Shown here piece by piece: positions 26,561 through 35,742 of a stretch of DNA of 64,000 nucleotides (positions are counted from its first letter, which is position 1; the number at the start of each line of letters is the position of its first letter). A program made the translations under genes and the position numbers. The stretch covers positions 248,001-312,000 of the forward strand of contig NZ_OX216966.1 of assembly GCF_945605565.1 (NCBI RefSeq), in the 5' to 3' direction. The notes below the pieces were generated by a model. The model ran no database searches and had not been told where the DNA came from. It saw only the letters and a program-made list of their open reading frames with translations. This DNA comes from Paenibacillus dendritiformis (lineage in GTDB: Bacteria > Bacillota > Bacilli > Paenibacillales > Paenibacillaceae).

Positions 26561-27394
26561 CTATTTTTCAGAGCTAAAAATATCGATGCCAAGTTCAGCT
26601 AGCACCTCTATAGCCTCTCTTACGGGGAGCTTGGGCAAAGCGAATTCGTTAGCGATGACCTCTTCGATCTCGGCAACCGAATGCAAGGTGTACTTGTCAG
26701 TCCTGCCGTCTGAATGACGAATGCCGAATTGATTGTTGACTAAGGAGACGCTTCTGCCCTGGCTCAACTGCCAAAGCTGGCATCTGAGAATGGTCATGAA
26801 CGCCGTCCCAGCCGTATTCGAATTTAGGATAATGTCGTGGAAATCTGGAAATTCGCTTTTTAAGTTGATATTAAAATGCCACTCTTTCCCGTTTTGTTTG
26901 CCCTGCGTATACCTTACATATTTATAGCGGCCTGCGTCCGGATGAACGGGTTGGATATGAACTTTATCATCCCCGAATTGGGAGACATGAAGAGGGTTGC
27001 TCTCGAACCGGACAGGTTGAAAAATGGGAGCGGCAGCCCCGCAATCCACATATACTCGTTCTCCCGGAAGATCAACAAGAATCCCCATATGTTCGTTGCC
27101 AAGCATGACATAATCGCATGCAAAGCTTAACTCCATTAATAATTCACGCAGATTATAGTTTAATATATAACATGTACCTCCGAAATGGGAATCGTAATGA
27201 TGTTGAACCCACGTTTCAACCGGAGGAATGATAAATCCATTTTTGTGCTGATCACGAAAATAGAGCAATTTGCTTATATTCTCAAACGGCAACGCAGTTA
27301 AATGAGAGCGGCATATTTTTGCTAAGTAATCACAAGAAGGGGACTCCTTACTTAATCCAAGAATCGAAAGATAATCTTCTAACCAAGCCGCCAT
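26561..27394 (-). CDS. Arylamine N-acetyltransferase
   Basis: A 277-residue NAT-family enzyme that moves acetyl from acetyl-CoA to arylamines, or acts on related amines. The N-terminal PFENIS motif, catalytic Cys75 in GGTCY, His102 (EHMGI) and Asp117 (VYVDCG) reproduce the Cys-His-Asp triad with the usual 15-residue His-Asp spacing. The ATG at 27394 has a GAGGGGAG site 10 nt upstream; the alternative at 27418 has a crowded site. Its base composition is clearly more AT-rich than its neighbours, which hints at acquisition by transfer. Confidence 0.85.
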   Translation of the reverse strand: MAAWLEDYLSILGLSKESPSCDYLAKICRSHLTALPFENISKLLYFRDQHKNGFIIPPVETWVQHHYDSHFGGTCYILNYNLRELLMELSFACDYVMLGNEHMGILVDLPGERVYVDCGAAAPIFQPVRFESNPLHVSQFGDDKVHIQPVHPDAGRYKYVRYTQGKQNGKEWHFNINLKSEFPDFHDIILNSNTAGTAFMTILRCQLWQLSQGRSVSLVNNQFGIRHSDGRTDKYTLHSVAEIEEVIANEFALPKLPVREAIEVLAELGIDIFSSEK

Positions 27395-27510
27395 ATCATT
27401 CTGTCTCCCCTCGCCCATGCTCCTGTATTGGAATTGGATTTTATTATAGAAAAGATATCCAGAAACTTCAAATCCGTAGATTTAGCGAAAGCAGGCCTTG
27501 AATTCAGTAT

Positions 27511-27536
27511 AAAAGAAAAACACCCTTCGCGGGTGC
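27511..27536 (-). terminator. Minus-strand terminator between the UbiA-type and NAT genes
   Basis: On the minus strand CACCC-GCGAA-GGGTG is followed by TTTTTCTTTT. It separates the UbiA-type unit from the NAT gene. Confidence 0.65.
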
Positions 27537-27544
27537 TGTTTCTT

Positions 27545-27862
27545 ATGCGTGGGTGAACGCCGGTTTTTGTCCTTGTACAACGGAAAATCGAAAGAATTGT
27601 CTTTCAAATAGTGGACACTATTTTGGGAATGAGACAGTTTTTCTCATGCGTCGAGAACACTATATATCGTGAGTTTACAACCTATATACTCTATATATTG
27701 ATTTTTCCTTACAATAAAAGCTTAATACCCTTTTGTCCACTTATGTGTGGACGATTTCGGAATTTTTCCACAGATAGAGGACATTACCCACGTTCTCCTA
27801 TTTCCATTCCTGAGACAAGCAATACTGACATTCTCGCCAAAGCTCGTCCTCATTTCTGAAAC
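27545..27862. other. AT-rich intergenic stretch
   Basis: Roughly 320 bp with many T/A runs and a short GTCCAC-n-GTGGAC inverted repeat near 27735-27752. No gene recognised. Confidence 0.35.
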
Positions 27863-28735
27863 TCAGAGCAGAAAGAAGTCAGCCATCGTGCAAAACAGGA
27901 TCAGCATGCTGATGACCTGATTCAAGTTGTAGGAGGCCACGTTCATCCGCTTCCGGTTACTCGGCCGGACGATGCGGTGCTCGACCGCAAGCAGCACGGC
28001 GGAGATCGCGATGCCCGTCAAGTAGATCCAGCTGAGTCCCCGAATGAAGAAGAGGGCGAACAGCACGGCCAGCATAATCGTATGGAGCGATCGGGCGATG
28101 AACAACGCATCCTCGTAGCCGAACAGGCTAGGCACGGACCACAGTCCCGTTTTCCGGTCGAACTCGATATCCTGCGTCGCATAAATAATATCGAAGCCGG
28201 CAATCCAGAGCATCACCACCAGACCGAGCAGGAACGGAGTCAAGGCAAGTTCCCCCGTGACGGCGAACCAGGCGCCCACCGGCGCGGACGCAATCGTGAA
28301 GCCGAGATACAGATGGCAAAGCCAAGTAAACCGCTTCGTGTACGAATATGAGCAGATGAGCGCGATCGCGACCGGCGACAGCCACAGACAGAGCGGATTC
28401 AGCATGCCTGCGGCGAAGATGAAGACGGCGAAGTTCAGCAGGATGAACGCCGTCACCTCCCGCTCCTGAAGCAGCCGCTGCGGCAGATGGCGGTGGGCCG
28501 TCCGCGGATTCGCCTCGTCATATTCCCGGTCAGCCAGCCGGTTGAAGGCGTTCGCTCCGTTCCGCGCCGCCACCAGCGCGATAAGCGACCACAGCATCAC
28601 ATGCGCGGACGGCAGGCCGCCGGCGGCCCATACCATCGAGATAAGCGCGAACGGCAGCGAGAACAGCGTATGCGAGAACATGACGAGCTCGCCGAACAGC
28701 CGGGTCTTGCGGTACAGCTTTTGAATCCAGATCAT
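27863..28735 (-). CDS. UbiA-family prenyltransferase (DmkA-like)
   Basis: A 290-residue membrane enzyme with eight to nine helices. Aspartate-rich motif 1 is NAFNRLADREYDEANPRT and motif 2 is YATQDIEFDRKTG, both required to bind the prenyl diphosphate with Mg2+. This MqnP/UbiA-like branch, as opposed to classical MenA, is the type called DmkA in Listeria, where it makes the demethylmenaquinone for extracellular electron transfer. ATG 28735 follows GGGGGAG; an upstream extension to 28783 is not supported. It lies 232 nt after the aminotransferase gene on the same strand, with no terminator seen between them. Confidence 0.88.
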   Translation of the reverse strand: MIWIQKLYRKTRLFGELVMFSHTLFSLPFALISMVWAAGGLPSAHVMLWSLIALVAARNGANAFNRLADREYDEANPRTAHRHLPQRLLQEREVTAFILLNFAVFIFAAGMLNPLCLWLSPVAIALICSYSYTKRFTWLCHLYLGFTIASAPVGAWFAVTGELALTPFLLGLVVMLWIAGFDIIYATQDIEFDRKTGLWSVPSLFGYEDALFIARSLHTIMLAVLFALFFIRGLSWIYLTGIAISAVLLAVEHRIVRPSNRKRMNVASYNLNQVISMLILFCTMADFFLL

Positions 28736-28967
28736 TTGTGACTCCCCCAATATGCAATCATCCAGACTTCGGTTCCAGGCCAATTGCCGGAGCCATGGCA
28801 GCCCGCACAGATTATCCGATGCAGGCTGCGGCTCCGGTCTGGAACATGCCTATCCATATATTGCCGCCCCGGACAATACCTATACATACTTGCCACCCTG
28901 GCAACCTCCATGCCTTCATGCGGCCGGCGCCTGGGACCGGTCAAGATGGCCGAAGCAATTCCTGATT

Positions 28968-30305
28968 CTACGCTTCGATGCCGCCCAGAACGTCATCCAG
29001 TGCTTCCAGCATCGCATCGATATCGCCCGCCTCGATGACGAGCGGCGGTTGGAACGCCAATACGTTGCGGCCGATGCCGTTTTTCCCGATGATGAAGCCG
29101 CGTTCCTTCATCGCTTCCAGCACGGCGTCGGTAAGCGCGGCGCTGTCCGTTCCCGCCGCGCCCTGCAGCTCCGCGCCGAGCATCAGGCCGCGGCCGCGCA
29201 CATCCGCGATCACCTGATGCTTCCGCTGCAGCTCTTCCAATCCCTGCTTCAACCGTTCGCCCAACCGGGACGCCCGCTCGACGAGGCCTTCTTCCTCGAT
29301 GTAACCCAATACGGCCAGCGCCGTCGCGGACGAGACCGGATTGCCGCCGAAGGTCGAGGCGGACGGGCGGTTGAAGCTCGCCGCAATCTCGTCGGTCGTC
29401 GCAAAGGCGCCGATCGGCACCCCGTTCCCGAGCGCCTTGGCCATCGACACGATGTCCGGCGCGACGCCGTCATAGTCGAGCGCGAACATCCGGCCGGTGC
29501 GGCCGAAGCCGGTCTGAATCTCATCCGCGATCAGCAGCACGCCATAGGCCTCAAGCAGCGCCTTTACTTCGCGGAAGTAGCCTTCCGGCGGCACGATGAT
29601 GCCGCCATTGCCCTGGACCGGCTCGACAATCATCGCCGCATACCGCTCGGGATCCGCCTCGAGCGCCTGCTTCAGCGCCTCCAGGGAGCGCCGCATCGCG
29701 GTCTCCGCATCCAGGCCCGGTTCGTACGGCCGCGGGATGAACGTCACGCCCCCCTCATCGAGATGGTCGTCGGCCCGCCACATCGGCAGGCCGGTCACGC
29801 CCATCGTCAGCCAGGTGCGGCCGTGCAGCCCGTACTCCAGCGCCAGGAAATCGCGGCGCTTCGTATGCAGCCGGGCGAGCAGCAGCGCGCCCTCATTGGC
29901 CTCCGAGCCGCTGTTGCAGAAGAACGTCCGCGACAGCCGGCCCGGCAGGATGCCGTTCGCCAGCCGCTCGGCCAGATCGGCCATCGGCTGCGTCAAATAT
30001 ATCGTCGTCGTATGCTGCAGCGTCTGCAGCTGCTTCACCGAAGCCTCGGCGATGCGGGGATTGCAGTGGCCGCAAGCGACGACGGATACGCCGGCGAAGA
30101 AGTCCGTATATCGGCGGCCTTCATGGTCGTACAAGTATTGCATGGAGCCGCGCACGATCTGCGGCGGCTGGCGGTAGAAATGCTGCGTGCACGGGTAGAA
30201 ATAAGCCCGGCGCTTCGCCAGCACGCCCTCCGGCCCGATAAAGGCGTTTCCCTCTATGCCGCTTGCCTGGTTAACACCCTGCCGCTCGTTCCCGATGCTT
30301 GTCAT
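28968..30305 (-). CDS. Class III PLP aminotransferase
   Basis: A 445-residue fold-type I aminotransferase. Visible are FFAGVSVVACGHCNP, FFCNSGSEANEGA (PLP phosphate site), IVEPVQGNGG, LIADEIQTGFGRTG (PLP Asp) and MAKALGNGVPIGA (Schiff-base Lys). The sequence style matches alanine-glyoxylate/AGXT2-like or omega-amino-acid aminotransferases; the substrate is open. The start ATG overlaps the stop of the U32-family gene (ATGA, 30302-30305), so both are co-translated. A longer N-terminal frame simply reads the upstream gene out of phase. Confidence 0.9.
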   Translation of the reverse strand: MTSIGNERQGVNQASGIEGNAFIGPEGVLAKRRAYFYPCTQHFYRQPPQIVRGSMQYLYDHEGRRYTDFFAGVSVVACGHCNPRIAEASVKQLQTLQHTTTIYLTQPMADLAERLANGILPGRLSRTFFCNSGSEANEGALLLARLHTKRRDFLALEYGLHGRTWLTMGVTGLPMWRADDHLDEGGVTFIPRPYEPGLDAETAMRRSLEALKQALEADPERYAAMIVEPVQGNGGIIVPPEGYFREVKALLEAYGVLLIADEIQTGFGRTGRMFALDYDGVAPDIVSMAKALGNGVPIGAFATTDEIAASFNRPSASTFGGNPVSSATALAVLGYIEEEGLVERASRLGERLKQGLEELQRKHQVIADVRGRGLMLGAELQGAAGTDSAALTDAVLEAMKERGFIIGKNGIGRNVLAFQPPLVIEAGDIDAMLEALDDVLGGIEA

Positions 30306-32362
30306 CGCGTACCCGCTCCTTCCTTCTGCCCGGCTGTTTTCTTCTGATCCGTCGCTGTCTTCGATTCTGCCGAAGGCTCCGCCTCCGTCTTCGCTTCCGC
30401 CGGTCCCTTCGGCTCGCCCATCGGACGGTCGAATTGCAGCGCGCCCAGCGTATAACCGGCATAGACCGGCTTCATCCCGCGATAGATATCCTCGCATCGT
30501 TCCAGCCCCTGCAGCGCCGTCCGGTAGGCCTGCACGATGTCGCGCAGCTGGTCTACCGTATACGACTGTCCTTCAATCCGGAAGTGGTTCACTCCAGCGG
30601 AGTGGAGCTCGGCGAGGAACGGCATGTAGCACAGCTCCTTGCACAAGGCGAGATGGTTGCGGCCGCGGGAATCCCGGTACACCGGATTCTCTCCCTTGTC
30701 CGTCATCAGCACGAGATAACGGTTGTCGACGTAGCGGTTATCCTCCTGGCTGATCGGCTCCAGCACCTCCGCATTCTCATACAGATCGAGCTCCAGATAC
30801 ATGACGACCGGAGACCCGTGCACGATCACCTCAACCGGCACCGGGCTCTGCTCCAGCAGCAAGCCGAGATCATGAAGCGGCAGCTCCAGCGACGCCGTTA
30901 CCCGCTCCAGACCGAAGCGCTCGTGGTAGAACCCGGCCGAACGGGCATTGTACACGTTCAGATTGACGTCCCCGATCAGCGGCAGGCCCGCATCGTGGAA
31001 GCGGCGCATCGCACCGAGATTCGTGACGAGCAGCCCATTCAGGCCGCTGTGGTCCTGCGCCAGGGCATGGCTGTATTGCTCCATATGCAGCCCATCCATC
31101 ATACGCGGCAGGCCGAGGATCACCTTCGACGCCCCGGCGGCGCCGGCAATCCGTTCGATATCGCTGCGCGTGAACGGCCGGGCCGGCTGGAACACGTCTC
31201 CCGCGAGATAGACGATATCGGCGCCCGCCTCCAGCGCGGCCTGCGCCTGCTCGACATCGTTCACATGAACGGAGAGCTGCGAGCGGTCCGTCCGGCGGGA
31301 TGGGGTACGCACCTGCGCCAACGCAGCCTTCACTTGCTCGATGCGCTCCTCCTTCATCTTGCGCTCGGCGGTCGGGGTGCTGAATACTTTGCCCGTGCTG
31401 TAGAACTTGCCGGTTCCTTCATAACGGGTATTCAGATAATCCAGTCCGGGCTTGCCGAACGCATAGGCGGTCGAGAAATCCCGCTTCCGGTTCTCGAACA
31501 GCTTGCGGCTGTCCTGCGAGCGCTCGAATCCGACCGGATCGGCAATATAGCGGTCGATCGCGTCCCCGTAACTGTTCACCAGCAAGCGGAGGAACTCGGC
31601 GTCGCGCATCCGCCCTTCGATCTTGAAGGAGGTAATTCCCGCCTCAATCAGCTCCGGAATATGCTCGTACAGGTTCATATCCTTGGCGGCGAGCGGATAT
31701 TCAGTCGGGTATACGTTGCCGTCCTTCTTCACGCGATACTCCCAACGGCACGGCTTCATGCAGCGGCCCCGGTTCGCGCTGTTGCCGAACAGCATCGAGC
31801 TGTAGTAGCAGTTGGCGCCATGCACCGTGCACATATCGCCATGGACGAAGTATTCGAACTCCATGCCGGTCTTCGCCTGCAGCAGCTGCGCCGTCCGGAG
31901 ATCCATCTCCCGGGAAGCGACGATGCGCGTCACGCCAAGCTCCTGCAGCGCGCGAATCATTTCCTCGTTATGCACGTTCATCATCACCGAGGCATGCACA
32001 GGCAGTTGGTTAAGATTCATCTCCTTAATTAGCGGAAAAACGGCCATATCCTGCGAAATAATCCCGTCCGGACCCGCCTCATTCAGGAACGACAAATACT
32101 GCTTGGCTTCCTCGATGTCTTCGCCATTCAGCAGATTGTTCACCGTCACATAGACACGCTTGCCCCGTTCATGCGCCATCTCTACCGCCGTCCGAATCTC
32201 GTCGTAGGACAGATTGTAGCCTTTGCGCATCATCCGCATGTTCAGCGACGGCCCGCCAAAATAGACCGCATCGCAATTCGCCTCAATCACTTCCTTGAAA
32301 ATTTCAAACGTGCCTGCCGGTGCCAGCAGCTCAACCTCTTTGCCGTGAAAATATCTAGCCAT
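30302..32362 (-). CDS. Peptidase U32-family protein, probable Fe-S enzyme
   Basis: A 686-residue protein with a U32 domain at the N-terminus (ELLAPAGTFEIFKEVIEANCDAVYFGG) and the Cys cluster near 177-206 (pattern CxxxxxxCx15CxxxC; CTVHGANC ... GRCMKPCRW). In UbiU/UbiV and RlhA such cysteines hold a 4Fe-4S cluster. A second half (about 360-620) repeats the barrel-like segments, and the C-terminal 50 residues are a low-complexity Lys/Glu/Ala tail. U32 proteins act in anaerobic hydroxylations of quinones or rRNA; protease activity is doubtful. ATG 32362 follows GGAGG. An Fnr-type promoter lies upstream. First gene of a unit with the aminotransferase. Confidence 0.88.
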   Translation of the reverse strand: MARYFHGKEVELLAPAGTFEIFKEVIEANCDAVYFGGPSLNMRMMRKGYNLSYDEIRTAVEMAHERGKRVYVTVNNLLNGEDIEEAKQYLSFLNEAGPDGIISQDMAVFPLIKEMNLNQLPVHASVMMNVHNEEMIRALQELGVTRIVASREMDLRTAQLLQAKTGMEFEYFVHGDMCTVHGANCYYSSMLFGNSANRGRCMKPCRWEYRVKKDGNVYPTEYPLAAKDMNLYEHIPELIEAGITSFKIEGRMRDAEFLRLLVNSYGDAIDRYIADPVGFERSQDSRKLFENRKRDFSTAYAFGKPGLDYLNTRYEGTGKFYSTGKVFSTPTAERKMKEERIEQVKAALAQVRTPSRRTDRSQLSVHVNDVEQAQAALEAGADIVYLAGDVFQPARPFTRSDIERIAGAAGASKVILGLPRMMDGLHMEQYSHALAQDHSGLNGLLVTNLGAMRRFHDAGLPLIGDVNLNVYNARSAGFYHERFGLERVTASLELPLHDLGLLLEQSPVPVEVIVHGSPVVMYLELDLYENAEVLEPISQEDNRYVDNRYLVLMTDKGENPVYRDSRGRNHLALCKELCYMPFLAELHSAGVNHFRIEGQSYTVDQLRDIVQAYRTALQGLERCEDIYRGMKPVYAGYTLGALQFDRPMGEPKGPAEAKTEAEPSAESKTATDQKKTAGQKEGAGTR

Positions 32363-32426
32363 GCCCGTTCCTCCTATCCTACATTTCCATACTAGCATAC
32401 TGTCAATTTTATTTTTCCTAATTTTA

Positions 32427-32468
32427 AATATATCAGGCTTTGAAATATTTTATGTGATATTTTTCACT
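32427..32468 (-). promoter_or_regulatory. Fnr-type box and -10 before the U32 operon
   Basis: Top strand TGTGATATTTTTCACT at 32453-32468 matches TGTGA-N6-TCACT. On the minus strand a TATATT -10 (32427-32432) follows 20 nt later, placing the box near -41. Confidence 0.6.
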
Positions 32469-32491
32469 AAACAGACTGTGAATATAGAAGA

Positions 32492-32524
32492 GGTGGTGAT
32501 CTATAACCTACCGATCACCACCAC
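32492..32524 (-). terminator. Hairpin at the end of ecfT
   Basis: GGTGGTGATC-N11-GATCACCACC, a 10-bp perfect stem that overlaps the ecfT stop codon. No long T-run; may be a terminator or a 3' stabilising hairpin. Confidence 0.5.
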
Positions 32525-33306
32525 GATATGAAGAGCAGCAGGACGAGGAACGACGCAATGAACAGCGTGTCCGTCGCCCGCCATACGAGCATGCGCAGCG
32601 ACGTGCGCGGCGCATGCAGCACATATCCCCGGGCCTCCATCGCCTGGACCAGCTCCTCGGCCCGCCGGAACGCGCTAACGATGACAGGCACCATAAGCGT
32701 CATGACCATCTTGCCCTTCTGGACGAAGGAGATCTCATGGAAATCGGCGCCGCGCGAGGCCTGCGCCTTCATTACCTTGTCCGCCTCCTCGAATAGGGTC
32801 GGAATGAAGCGCAGCGAGATCCCGATCATCATCGACCACTGCTGCGGCGAGCCGCCGACGAAGCGCAGCGGCTTCAGCACCCGCTCCAGGCCGAGATTGA
32901 GCTCGACCGGCGTCGTCGTGAATGTCAAAATCGCGGTAAAGGTGACGAGCAGCGCCATGCGCCATACCGCGTACGCCCCGTAGGTCACCCCTCCGGTCGT
33001 AATATTGAGCTTGCCCACATTCACCAGCGAGTTGCCGGTCTTGTCGAATAAGATATAGAACAGGAACATGAAGGCCATGATGAACCAGAGCGGCCGCGAC
33101 GCCCGAAAATAGCGGGTTAGCGAAATACGCGAGCTCATCATCACAAGCAGGGCGAATCCGCTCAGCACCGCGAGCTCCGCGAAGGCTTCAGCCATAATGA
33201 CCGTAATCAGAAAAAGGACCATCGCCACCAGCTTCCCCCGCGGATCGAGGCGGTGAATCCAGGAATCGGCGGGGACATACCGGCCGAGCATCATTTTGGC
33301 TTCCAT
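32515..33306 (-). CDS. ecfT: ECF transporter transmembrane component EcfT
   Basis: A 263-residue membrane protein with about five helices. It contains the two EcfT coupling motifs: ASRG in KAQASRGADF and ARG in AMEARGYV, which bind the two ATPases. It links the ATPases to substrate-binding S-components in energy-coupling-factor importers. Four nt after the EcfA2 gene, last gene of the eetA-eetB/ecfA-ecfA2-ecfT operon. In flavin-based electron transfer loci such a module is thought to serve flavin export or import. Confidence 0.9.
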   Translation of the reverse strand: MEAKMMLGRYVPADSWIHRLDPRGKLVAMVLFLITVIMAEAFAELAVLSGFALLVMMSSRISLTRYFRASRPLWFIMAFMFLFYILFDKTGNSLVNVGKLNITTGGVTYGAYAVWRMALLVTFTAILTFTTTPVELNLGLERVLKPLRFVGGSPQQWSMMIGISLRFIPTLFEEADKVMKAQASRGADFHEISFVQKGKMVMTLMVPVIVSAFRRAEELVQAMEARGYVLHAPRTSLRMLVWRATDTLFIASFLVLLLFISWW

Positions 33307-33310
33307 CTGG

Positions 33311-34216
33311 CTAGTCCCCCTCCCTGCTGTCTAATGGGCGTTCCGCCCTTCCGGCCGCCTTCATGCCCAACCGCTCCGCAATCCAATCGGCCCAGCCGGC
33401 CGGATCGGCGGGCAGAGTGTCGAGCGGCGCCCCCGTCTTCTCCGCCACCAGCGCCGCGAGGCGCAGCGTGGCGGGAATCTCGATGCCGGCCGCCTCCAGC
33501 TCCTCGGGCCGGCGCATCAGTTCCTGCCGGCCGCCCTGGAATACGATGCGGCCTTCCTTCATCAGGATGAAGCGGTCGGCATGAGCGAACACTTCATCCA
33601 GGCGGTGCGTCACCATGACGACCGCCTTGCCCTGCTGCGCGCACAATCCGTGCAGCAGCCGGATCAGCTCCGCCCGGCTGATCGGGTCCAGCGTCGCCGT
33701 CGGCTCGTCCAGCACAAGCAGCTCCGGATCGGAGGCGAGCACCGTCGCAATCGCGACCTTGCGAATCTGGCCTCCGCTCAGCTCGAACGGGCTGGCCTCC
33801 AGCACCGATGAGGGCAAGCCCACCATCGCGAGGGCCTCCCGCGCCGCTTCGGCAGCCGCCTCGGGCTTCGCTCCGAACTGTATCGGTCCGAACATGAGAT
33901 CCCGCTCGACCGTCTCCTCGAACAGTTGATGCTCGGGGAATTGGAAGACGAGCCCGACCCGGCGGCGCAGCGGCTTGAGGCCGGACTGCTTCGCTCCGCC
34001 CACGAAGGTATATTCCAGCACCTGCAGCTTCCCGGAGGTCGGCTGCAGGATGCCGTTGAAATGCTGCAGCAGCGTCGATTTGCCGGAGCCGGTCGAGCCG
34101 AGCACGACCGTGAAGCCGGAATCGACGGCAAAATCCAAATCCTGCAGCGCATGGACCGGCGGCTGTCCCTGCGCCATATAATCGTATGTCAATCGTTCAG
34201 CGTGCACGATGGCCAT
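33311..34216 (-). CDS. ecfA2: ECF transporter ATPase EcfA2
   Basis: A 301-residue ATPase: Walker A GSTGSGKST (40-48), the ECF-type Q-loop VFQFPEHQLFEETVERDLMFGP, signature LSGGQIRKVAIA, Walker B LLVLDEPTATLD, and switch His in VTHRLDEV. It pairs with the ATPase half of the preceding fusion protein and with EcfT. Its start lies 28 nt inside the end of the upstream gene, implying coupling. The C-terminal 60 residues after the ATPase core are family-typical. Confidence 0.92.
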   Translation of the reverse strand: MAIVHAERLTYDYMAQGQPPVHALQDLDFAVDSGFTVVLGSTGSGKSTLLQHFNGILQPTSGKLQVLEYTFVGGAKQSGLKPLRRRVGLVFQFPEHQLFEETVERDLMFGPIQFGAKPEAAAEAAREALAMVGLPSSVLEASPFELSGGQIRKVAIATVLASDPELLVLDEPTATLDPISRAELIRLLHGLCAQQGKAVVMVTHRLDEVFAHADRFILMKEGRIVFQGGRQELMRRPEELEAAGIEIPATLRLAALVAEKTGAPLDTLPADPAGWADWIAERLGMKAAGRAERPLDSREGD

Positions 34217-35742
34217 AAGGCGTTCACCAACTCTCTCTCGTCATTCGTCGAGGCGACCGCTACGCCGCGCTCCCGCAGCGATTGGGCCACCGACCAGACG
34301 AACGGGGCCTGCAGCCGGCAGTCCCGCATCAGCGCCTCATCCGCGAACAAAGCCTCGGGGGTGACATCCGCCGCAATCTTCCCGTCCTTCAGCACGATCG
34401 CGCGATCGGATGCCATAATTTCTTCCGCATCATGCGTAATCGAGATAATCGTATAGTTGCCGGTCGCATGGAGCTCCTTCCAATAGGCCGTCATCTCCCG
34501 CTTGGAGCGCTCGTCGAGCATCGAGGTCGCCTCGTCGAAGATGAGCACCTCCGGCTCCAGCACCATCATGCCGGCGATGGCTGCCCGCTGCTTCTGTCCG
34601 CCGGACAGCTGCGCGGGATGGCGGTCCAGAAGCGGCTCGACGCCGAACCGTTGTGCCGCCTCCGCCAACCTGCGCTCCATCTCCGCATGCGGAAGACAGC
34701 GGTTCTCCATGCCGAAGGCAATATCGTCCCGGACCGTCGTCGCGAAAAATTGATTGTCCGGATTCTGGAACAAGAACCCGACCCGGCGGCGAATCTCCTC
34801 GAGGCTGGCTTCGGACAGCGTCAGGCCGGCCACCTCGATGCGGCCAGCCTGGGGCAGATGCAGTCCGTTGAGCAGCTTCACCAGCGTCGACTTGCCGGAG
34901 CCGTTCGGGCCGACAATGGACACCCACTGCCCTTGCGGAATGCGGAGGGACAGATCATCGAAGAGCAGGCGGTCCGTCCGGTACTGGTACCGAACGCCAG
35001 ACAAGACGACCGCGTCATGCGCCCCGTACCCGTCCAGGCCGCTGCCCAGTGCAGCGCCCGCCGAAGGCGGCCCCTGTTCCGGCGCTCCGTCCGCCGGGAT
35101 ATCCGAAGCGAGCGCCTGGTTCCGATTGAGCGCCGCCTGCCGGTTCACATCCGCCGCCGAGCTGTCGATCTGCGGCGTCAGCTTGTCGAAGAGCGGCAGC
35201 TTCGCCAGCGCCGCCACAATGTACTTCACGGCAATGCCGATGAAGACGCCGGTGACAACGCCGGTAATAAGCAGCACCGGCAAGTAATAAAAAATATTGG
35301 CGGTGCGGAATACAATGTACGCGGCCGTCAACTGGCCCGCATTATGCGCCGCGCCGCCCACCACGGAGATGCCGATGAGGCTGACGTGATCTTTTCCAAT
35401 TTTCAAGATGGCATACATAACGATGAAGCTGAATAGCGATCCGAGGAAGCTGAACAGAAATGCGGAGAACGTCCCCAGCATCAATGTCATGAGCAGCGTC
35501 TTCAGAACGACCAGCATCAACGCATCGCGTCCGCGCAGGAAGTAGAGGCAGGCGAGAATCATCACGTTCGCGAGCCCCAGCTTCGCCCCCGGAATCGGCA
35601 AAATCGTCTGCACGGGCAGCATCGCTTCCACGAACCCGAGCACGACGGCGACGGCGCTGAAAATCGCGATAATAACCGCCCTCTTCAAGGCGTCCGAAGA
35701 CGATTCCCCCTTCCGCAAGGCGGGGCTATTGTACGACCGCAT
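34189..35742 (-). CDS. EetB-like Gx-transporter membrane domain fused to an ECF ATPase
   Basis: A 517-residue two-part protein. Residues about 18-185 are a six-helix Gx-transporter/'heptaprenyl diphosphate synthase component I' domain (GAKLGLANVMILACLYFLRGR...), the family of EetB and related to ECF S-components. A 50-residue Ala/Gly/Pro-rich linker follows, then a full ECF ATPase (about 235-517) with Walker A GPNGSGKST, FLFQNPDNQFFATTVRDDIAFG, LSGGQKQRAA and VLIFDEATSMLD. In relatives I know these are separate genes. No stop or frameshift separates them here. ATG 35742 has AGGAGG 9 nt upstream and overlaps the end of the EetA-like gene. Confidence 0.88.
   Translation of the reverse strand: MRSYNSPALRKGESSSDALKRAVIIAIFSAVAVVLGFVEAMLPVQTILPIPGAKLGLANVMILACLYFLRGRDALMLVVLKTLLMTLMLGTFSAFLFSFLGSLFSFIVMYAILKIGKDHVSLIGISVVGGAAHNAGQLTAAYIVFRTANIFYYLPVLLITGVVTGVFIGIAVKYIVAALAKLPLFDKLTPQIDSSAADVNRQAALNRNQALASDIPADGAPEQGPPSAGAALGSGLDGYGAHDAVVLSGVRYQYRTDRLLFDDLSLRIPQGQWVSIVGPNGSGKSTLVKLLNGLHLPQAGRIEVAGLTLSEASLEEIRRRVGFLFQNPDNQFFATTVRDDIAFGMENRCLPHAEMERRLAEAAQRFGVEPLLDRHPAQLSGGQKQRAAIAGMMVLEPEVLIFDEATSMLDERSKREMTAYWKELHATGNYTIISITHDAEEIMASDRAIVLKDGKIAADVTPEALFADEALMRDCRLQAPFVWSVAQSLRERGVAVASTNDERELVNALWPSCTLND

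Noticed and set aside
28752..32032. Long plus-strand open frames opposite the aminotransferase and U32 genes
   Set aside because: Antisense shadows of well-supported genes, with no family resemblance.
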